Positions 37,394 to 41,922 of a DNA stretch of 41,922 nt are shown piece after piece (position 1 is the stretch's first letter; each line of letters opens with the position of its first letter). Both the position numbers and the translations under genes were made by a program. The DNA is taken from positions 1 to 41,922 of the forward strand of contig JAAFHZ010000027.1 in NCBI GenBank assembly GCA_013297675.1, read 5' to 3'. The notes under the pieces were generated by a model. The model did not search any database and had not been told where the DNA came from. It saw nothing but the letters and a program-made list of their open reading frames with translations. Origin of the DNA: Synechococcales cyanobacterium bin59.metabat.ball.084. Lineage in GTDB: Bacteria; Cyanobacteriota; Cyanobacteriia; Cyanobacteriales; Chamaesiphonaceae.

Positions 37394-37619
37394 AACCGAC
37401 CTGATTGATTATCGATGGACTTTGCTTCGGATTCGAGGCAAGATAACTCTTTTACCATAGCTTTATTTGGCTGGGATAGAGCATTACTTTCGTCATACTT
37501 TACGAAACAATTGGAGGAGTTCGATCGTGACTTTTGCGCGATGTGGAGCTAGGGGCAAAATTTATATGATGGCAACATCCCAATCAAACACACCCCAATT
37601 TAAATCACCGAGTTTTACT

Positions 37620-38411
37620 ATGATGATGATCAACAAATTAGCTAAGTTATTACCTCTTTTGGCAATTGTGGTTGCTGTCCCCACCTTTGCTGCCAACAAT
37701 TACCATCAGGCTCAGCGCCAACATGTCGGCTATACGCCTGGTTCCATCGGTTTTGGCCAGCATATGGGGCGGCATTTGGCAGGTCTGAATCTCACTGCTG
37801 AACAGCAGGCTAAGGTACAGCAGCTACACAACGCTACTAAGGCCAAGATGGATGCAGTATTTACCCCAGAACAACGTCAGAAACTGGCCGAAATCAAAGC
37901 ACAGCGCCAAGCTAATCAGCCAGCCGCCTGGAACTTAACCGCAGATCAAAAATCTAAGCTCAAGGCGATTCGTCAGGCTAATATGGAGCAAGTACAGGCA
38001 ATTTTAACTCCAGAACAGCAGGCTCAACTGCGCCAAGGTGGCAAGCCTGATGGTCAGCATTTTGGTAGACCCGGTGGTCACATGGCTCGCCTCAACCAAC
38101 TCAATTTGACTGCTGATCAAAAGTCTAAACTAGATCAGCTTCGATCGACTACTCAGACTCAACTGGATGCGGTATTGACACCAGCACAACGTCAGCAAGC
38201 TAAATTCCGTCAAGAACAATGGCGGGAAATGGGCGATAAGTGGCAGAGCTTGAATTTGACTGCCGACCAGCAGGCTAAGCTGAAAGAAATTCGTCGATCG
38301 AGCAAAGCACAATTTGAGGCGATTCTGACTCCTGAGCAACAGCAGCAAGCCAAGCAAAAGCACCATGGCCATGGCGGTCATTGGGTTCATAGCGAACAGC
38401 AACAGATGTAA
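37620..38411 (+). CDS. Spy/CpxP-like periplasmic protein with four LTxxQ repeats
   Basis: A 263-residue exported protein. The signal peptide is MMMINKLAKLLPLLAIVVAV, cut after PTFA. Four repeats of about 37 residues follow at 56, 104, 161 and 211, each starting LNLTADQ or similar and containing AxLTPEQ (the Spy/CpxP LTxxQ motif appears twice per repeat). The C-terminus is His-rich (HHGHGGHWVH), possibly metal-binding. No cysteine is present. Spy and CpxP are helical periplasmic chaperones or stress sensors. The start is ATG 37620, which gives the signal peptide; the frame is open to 37467 but the extra part hides the signal. It is divergent from a two-component system and ends before a strong terminator. 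Confidence 0.85.
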   Translation: MMMINKLAKLLPLLAIVVAVPTFAANNYHQAQRQHVGYTPGSIGFGQHMGRHLAGLNLTAEQQAKVQQLHNATKAKMDAVFTPEQRQKLAEIKAQRQANQPAAWNLTADQKSKLKAIRQANMEQVQAILTPEQQAQLRQGGKPDGQHFGRPGGHMARLNQLNLTADQKSKLDQLRSTTQTQLDAVLTPAQRQQAKFRQEQWREMGDKWQSLNLTADQQAKLKEIRRSSKAQFEAILTPEQQQQAKQKHHGHGGHWVHSEQQQM

Positions 38412-38444
38412 TTTAATTTTCTTGGGTAAGCCAATTCGCTAAAT

Positions 38445-38480
38445 AAACCAGCAGACTACAACTCAGTAGTCTGCTGGTTT
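38445..38480 (+). terminator. Terminator of the Spy-like gene
   Basis: A perfect 15-bp stem (38445-38459 with 38466-38480) with loop AACTCA lies 33 bp past the stop; its right arm ends in TTT. A strong intrinsic terminator, although the T-run is short. Confidence 0.75.
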
Positions 38481-38530
38481 GTGGAGTCTCACTCATCCCT
38501 GATAGCTTCAGTTGTAATGCTCCAAAAGTC

Positions 38531-38556
38531 AAAAACCCTGTGGCTACAGGGTTTTT
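38531..38556 (-). terminator. Terminator of the secreted hypothetical gene
   Basis: A perfect 11-bp stem, aaaaaccctgt (38531-38541) with acagggttttt (38546-38556), with a GGCT loop. The A/T arms give a T-run on either strand, and it lies 18 bp past the minus-strand gene's stop. Confidence 0.8.
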
Positions 38557-38574
38557 GAAAATTTATAAATTCAG

Positions 38575-39114
38575 TTAGCCGCCTATGGCCTTTTTGCTAA
38601 AGCGATCTTGGTAGAACTTCCGGCAGGTCTGAAGCAGGCTCACTTCTTTTGGCCCAATTTGTTGCACCGATCGGTATTCCAAACCAGTAGTGGTTTCACC
38701 AGATATTGATTCTAGGCTAATAGCGTAAGGACGAACAACGTTGTCGTAGGTGTCTTCTACCATCATATCTAGCTGGTATGGCTTCACTTGTCCAGAAAAG
38801 CAGCTATATTCTGAGTTAGCCAAGAATACTGCTCCTACTGCCACACCACCACGATTCTCAAAAACCACATATTCTCGCCCAGTTTCACCGGGCTGGCTAG
38901 ATTCACCATACATATAAGTCCCATTAGCTAGGGAACGGCTGTTAGTAGCCACAGCTTCGCTAGGTAATGCAGATTGCAAACCCGAACGATTAGCCAAGGG
39001 CTGAGCCTGGGCACTGAGAGTAAAACCGCTGGTCAAAACAGCACTAATTAAGAGGCCAGTTAAGCAGACCTTAGTAGCTGAAAAACAGAACCGAACGACC
39101 TGATGGAGCAACAT
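38575..39114 (-). CDS. Secreted conserved cyanobacterial hypothetical protein
   Basis: A 179-residue protein with an N-terminal signal segment (VCLTGLLISAVLTSGFTLSA, cut near AQAQP). The mature part has LANGTYMYGESSQPGETGRE, YVVFENRGGVAVGAVFLANS, a YSCFSG Cys, DMMVEDTYDN and a C-terminal LLQTCRKFYQDRF with a second Cys, so one disulfide is possible. This resembles a family common in cyanobacteria whose function is unknown to me. It is flanked by its own terminator and by 209 bp to the sigma factor gene, so it is probably monocistronic. Confidence 0.8.
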   Translation of the reverse strand: MLLHQVVRFCFSATKVCLTGLLISAVLTSGFTLSAQAQPLANRSGLQSALPSEAVATNSRSLANGTYMYGESSQPGETGREYVVFENRGGVAVGAVFLANSEYSCFSGQVKPYQLDMMVEDTYDNVVRPYAISLESISGETTTGLEYRSVQQIGPKEVSLLQTCRKFYQDRFSKKAIGG

Positions 39115-39249
39115 AGCTTTACGCCTGAGACGAATTATTTAAATAAAGTGGGTGAACTTGGAACCGATAATCTTCGGTATCTATGAGTATACCTGAATCT
39201 TGGTACCACAGTTATAACTTATTTTTCCGCAAAAACAAGAGCATTTCAG

Positions 39250-39305
39250 TATAAAAAATAAAGAATCTGGAGTAGTGGGGACATTACCACTTGACTCCAG
39301 ATTCT
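39250..39305 (-). terminator. Strong terminator of the sigma factor gene
   Basis: A 12-bp perfect stem (39262-39273 with 39294-39305) is extended by an inner 5-bp stem (agtgg/ccact) after a 2-nt bulge. On the minus strand it runs into TTTATTTTTTAT. It lies 18 bp past the sigma gene stop. Confidence 0.85.
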
Positions 39306-39323
39306 GGTGAATTGCGCTATGGA

Positions 39324-40304
39324 TTAGCTAGCCACATAGTCCTGAAAATCGCGGTGACGACGACGGAGCTGAGATAGAGCCTGGTGCTCTAGCTGGCGCA
39401 CCCGTTCGCGACTGAGATTGAGGATTTGGCCAACTTTAGCCAACGACATTTCCGAATCTCCATCCAAGCCAAAGCGCAGGCTGAGGACTTGGCGCTGTTG
39501 CGGCGACAGTTCATTCAAAATACCAGTCAGGTCACGGCGCAAGCTGTCTTGGACTGTATAGCTTTCGGGGGATGGGCTACCATCTTCTAGCAACTCTGAA
39601 AGCTCAGTATCTTGGTTATCGCCCACCTTGATATCTAACGATACCGGCTGTCGCGAAATGCTCAAGTATTCCCGAATTTGGGCAGGCTCCAGCTCCAGCA
39701 CAGCCGCAATTTCTTGCGTGGTAGGGCTACGACCCAAAGACTGGGAGAGTTCGCGCTGGGTTTTCTTGATTTTGTTTAGCTTCTCGGTGATGTGAATGGG
39801 CAACCTGATCGATCGCGCCTGTTGAGCGATCGCCCGAGTAATAGCCTGCCGAATCCACCAGTAGGCATAGGTAGAAAATTTATAGCCCCGCGTGGGGTCA
39901 AACTTCTCTACACCACGCTCTAAGCCGAGAGAGCCTTCTTGGATAAGATCTAAAAATTCCAAATTACGCTTTTGGTATTTCTTGGCGATCGCTACCACCA
40001 GACGCAAATTGGCTTCAATCATGCGCTTCTTAGCGCGTTGACCCAGCAGAAACACCCGTTTTAGAGCCTGCTCATCGATCTGAGCAGCTAACGCCAACTC
40101 ACTATCTGGCACGGGCTGGCCAGAGTCTTCTTGTAGTTTAATCTGGAGTTCCTGCAGCACCACCATTTGCTGCACCTGTTTGCCCAGAGTAATTTCTTCC
40201 TCGTGGCTCAGCAGGGGAACGCGCCCGATTTCGTGAAGATAGCTGCGGATGCTATCGCCGGTGTACTTAGGCTGTTTGTCAGTCATGGTTTTAGGGTTAG
40301 GCAT
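39324..40304 (-). CDS. Group 2 sigma-70 factor
   Basis: A 326-residue sigma factor with region 1.2 (IRSYLHEIGRVPLLSHEEEI), region 2 (NLRLVVAIAKKYQKRNLEFL through RGYKFSTYAYWWIRQAITRA), region 3 (RLPIHITEKLNKIKKTQREL) and region 4 (LSLRFGL and LSRERVRQLEHQAL). The long acidic region 1.1 of the principal sigma is missing, marking it as group 2, used by cyanobacteria for stress, nitrogen or dark responses; which SigB-E type it is cannot be told here. The start is ATG 40304; the frame reaches a TTG at 40328. A 581-bp non-coding region lies upstream. Confidence 0.93.
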   Translation of the reverse strand: MPNPKTMTDKQPKYTGDSIRSYLHEIGRVPLLSHEEEITLGKQVQQMVVLQELQIKLQEDSGQPVPDSELALAAQIDEQALKRVFLLGQRAKKRMIEANLRLVVAIAKKYQKRNLEFLDLIQEGSLGLERGVEKFDPTRGYKFSTYAYWWIRQAITRAIAQQARSIRLPIHITEKLNKIKKTQRELSQSLGRSPTTQEIAAVLELEPAQIREYLSISRQPVSLDIKVGDNQDTELSELLEDGSPSPESYTVQDSLRRDLTGILNELSPQQRQVLSLRFGLDGDSEMSLAKVGQILNLSRERVRQLEHQALSQLRRRHRDFQDYVAS

Positions 40305-40885
40305 AGTTCCAGTACGCTCCTGATCCAACGAGTTTGTCTGATTTCCTGGAGGTAATTCCAGAAGTTAATCTGTACAGTCAAAGAAGTTAACCAAATAAGT
40401 CTTAACTAAATTAAGTCTTAACGAAATTAAGTCGATGGGCATATAAGATAACTGGGTGAGGAGCGGTCAAAAGTTGCAAAAGGTCAACAAAGATTAAGAC
40501 TTATTAACCAAGTCAATAACTTATTTCCAGTCAATTCACAGACCAAAAGCCCAGAACTGACCTGCAACCTAATGCGGATTCCAACAACTGTTCAGCTATT
40601 GGTTGCTTATGACATTAACAGAATTTTTTTGTTCCAAAACTTAATTAATTATTAAGCATGGAAAATTCAGTTTACGAGAAACAAACCTTTGGCCGTCAGG
40701 CGTTGCAGTTTTTGTAACAGATTGGAGTAAAGGGTGCCCTACCAAAATAAACTTGGCAATAAGCACCACTTAGTCCCATTACAGAAAGCTTGAATACTTG
40801 TTTTCTACAGGCAGATTACACCCAATTCCAGAATCCCATAGACCTTGGTTTTTAGTGGGTGGGGTAGAAGTGGGGTTAGCCGAAC
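40305..40885. other. 581-bp intergenic region upstream of the sigma gene
   Basis: No gene is recognised. It separates the sigma factor gene from the 3' end of menD, both on the minus strand. It holds the 16-bp repeats at 40396-40433 and an isolated TTAAGACTTATTAA sequence near 40493. The longest plus-strand candidate (40658-40717) has only 19 codons. It probably carries a long regulated promoter region. Confidence 0.5.
40396..40433. repeat. 16-bp direct repeats with a palindromic core
   Basis: taagtcttaactaaat (40396-40411) and taagtcttaacgaaat (40412-40427) differ by one base and are followed by a partial third copy (taagtc). Each core is close to the palindrome TTAAG-N-CTTAA. They lie 92-129 bp upstream of the sigma gene start, a good place for a regulator binding array. 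Confidence 0.65.
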
Positions 40886-41922
40886 TTAAATATTAGTAAC
40901 AAATCTTGCCAAATTTTCTTTGCGCCACTGGTTATCTAGTGCAGAATTAGTGCTGATTTCCCAACAAGTGATCCCCGGCACTCCAAGCTGCGTAATTTTG
41001 GTTTGGAGCATTGACCAACTCTCAATTTTTTGGTGGGGAATTTGATAAGCACCGCAGAGAGTGGCAAAATCCACATTTTGGGGAGTGGTAAAAAATTCGG
41101 TAAAAGGCGGGTCGAACTGCTGGATTGGTAACATACCAAAAATACCGCCACCATTGTTATTAATCAGCAAAACAGTCAGACTTCCCTGAAATTGCTGGCG
41201 GATTAGCAGGCCATTTGTATCATGGAGCAAAGAAAGATCTCCCGTAATTAAGATCCCCGGCTGGTGATGCTGATGTAAAGCCCCCAAAGCCGTAGAAAGC
41301 GTGCCATCAATGCCATTGGCACCTCGATTGCCCAAAATGCGGTAGCGCTGCTGGTTGGGTCGCCAAAAGAATTCCATGTCGCGAATCGGCATACTGTTAG
41401 CTACCAATATCACTGTCTCTGGGGGTAAAACTTGAGACAGGAGCCAGGGAATTTTGCACTCACAGAGAGTTTCTAGTTTCAGCATGGTGCGATCGATCGC
41501 CGCCCGTACCTGTCGATCAAGCTTCAGCCACCGCTCAGTGTAACTATTTGTAGTGGTTAAATTTACCGGCAAGACAGTTTGTAGTCTTTCCGCCAAATCT
41601 ACCACGGTCGATCGCAGATAGGCAGCATCTAAATGTAGAGCATTAACATTTTGGACAGAGGCTTCCAGAATCCAGGTCTGGGGGCGTACTGTAGCTAACC
41701 ATTGGCGCAGTTCCTTACTGGTAGGCAGATCCCCCAGTTGCAGCATCACCGTTGGCTGTAACTCGGCTGCTAATGCTGGCTGTCGCAAGATCAGATCATA
41801 AGTGGTGACTAATTGATCACTAAAATATTGCCGCAAAGGCGATAACCCCTCCGCCAAAATCGGCCAGCCTAAAGCCAGCGCAATGTCGTTGACGGCTTGA
41901 GCATAGGCCAGCGGGTCAGCAG
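40886..41922 (-). CDS. menD: MenD, C-terminal part (5' end outside window)
   Basis: MenD (2-succinyl-5-enolpyruvyl-6-hydroxy-3-cyclohexene-1-carboxylate synthase) is a thiamine-diphosphate enzyme; in cyanobacteria its pathway makes phylloquinone for photosystem I. About 345 C-terminal residues are visible and the frame is open to the window edge (the last visible residues read ADPLAYAQAVNDIALALGWP). Key blocks are LAEGLSPLRQYF, NSMPIRDMEFFW, LGNRGANGIDGTLSTALGAL, and the cofactor-binding ITGDLSLLHDTNGLL with LLINNNGGGIFGMLP. The N-terminal pyrophosphate-orienting domain with its catalytic Glu is beyond the edge. Confidence 0.95.
   Translation of the reverse strand, partial: ADPLAYAQAVNDIALALGWPILAEGLSPLRQYFSDQLVTTYDLILRQPALAAELQPTVMLQLGDLPTSKELRQWLATVRPQTWILEASVQNVNALHLDAAYLRSTVVDLAERLQTVLPVNLTTTNSYTERWLKLDRQVRAAIDRTMLKLETLCECKIPWLLSQVLPPETVILVANSMPIRDMEFFWRPNQQRYRILGNRGANGIDGTLSTALGALHQHHQPGILITGDLSLLHDTNGLLIRQQFQGSLTVLLINNNGGGIFGMLPIQQFDPPFTEFFTTPQNVDFATLCGAYQIPHQKIESWSMLQTKITQLGVPGITCWEISTNSALDNQWRKENLARFVTNI

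Noticed and set aside
40658-40717. 19-codon plus-strand frame upstream of the sigma gene
   Set aside because: Too short and antisense to the expected transcript; no supporting signal.

Overview
The window is chromosomal DNA from a cyanobacterium. It carries three photosystem II genes (psbB for CP47, psbT, psbK), a four-gene tocopherol (vitamin E) block, and families largely confined to cyanobacteria (DUF1815, DUF2839, PATAN response regulators, group 2 sigma factor). There are eight perfect GCGATCGC (HIP1) octamers and many CGATCG variants. No plasmid, prophage, insertion sequence, CRISPR array or rRNA was recognised, and the species cannot be named from the sequence alone.

Layout. 1-7.1 kb: the 3' end of a pterin dehydratase gene, an initiator tRNA with its own promoter, cbiB, ppa (GTG start), panD, a secreted DUF1400-type hydrolase, then rpe, sixA and a DHH phosphoesterase on the minus strand. 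7.5-13.9 kb: a TPR protein, a disordered conserved protein, mnmG, and two tandem paralogous PATAN-receiver response regulators, the second with an altered acidic pocket. 14.2-19.3 kb: tocopherol genes for gamma-tocopherol methyltransferase, HPPD, tocopherol cyclase and homogentisate phytyltransferase. A membrane-anchored alpha/beta hydrolase is divergent from the prenyltransferase gene. 19.3-22.3 kb: dgt, psbT and psbB.

22.3-29.4 kb: a perfect match to the HLR1 (RpaB) consensus, a small accessory-looking module (44-residue peptide plus DUF6980), DUF2839, DUF1815, an epoxide-hydrolase-like enzyme, the operon MAPEG-yajQ-folP, an unusual protein-kinase-like gene, fghA, a 47-residue membrane peptide and psbK. 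29.5-35.5 kb: der behind a potentially structured leader, a secreted leucine-rich-repeat protein, membrane-anchored MsrB, and a peroxiredoxin-like gene coupled to a glycosyltransferase gene. 35.5-41.9 kb: a NarL-type two-component system divergent from a four-repeat Spy/CpxP-like periplasmic protein, a secreted hypothetical, a group 2 sigma factor with a repeat-bearing upstream region, and the C-terminal part of MenD.

How the genes fit together. The clearest functional unit is the tocopherol block: HPPD makes homogentisate, the prenyltransferase adds phytyl, the cyclase closes the chromanol ring and the methyltransferase completes alpha-tocopherol; only the VTE3-type methyltransferase step is absent here. 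The likeliest undescribed relationships are the hydrolase beside the tocopherol genes, the two-component system facing the Spy-like repeat protein, and the peptide/DUF6980 pair next to the HLR1 site. Gene ends are tightly packed: five convergent pairs overlap by 4 to 31 bp.
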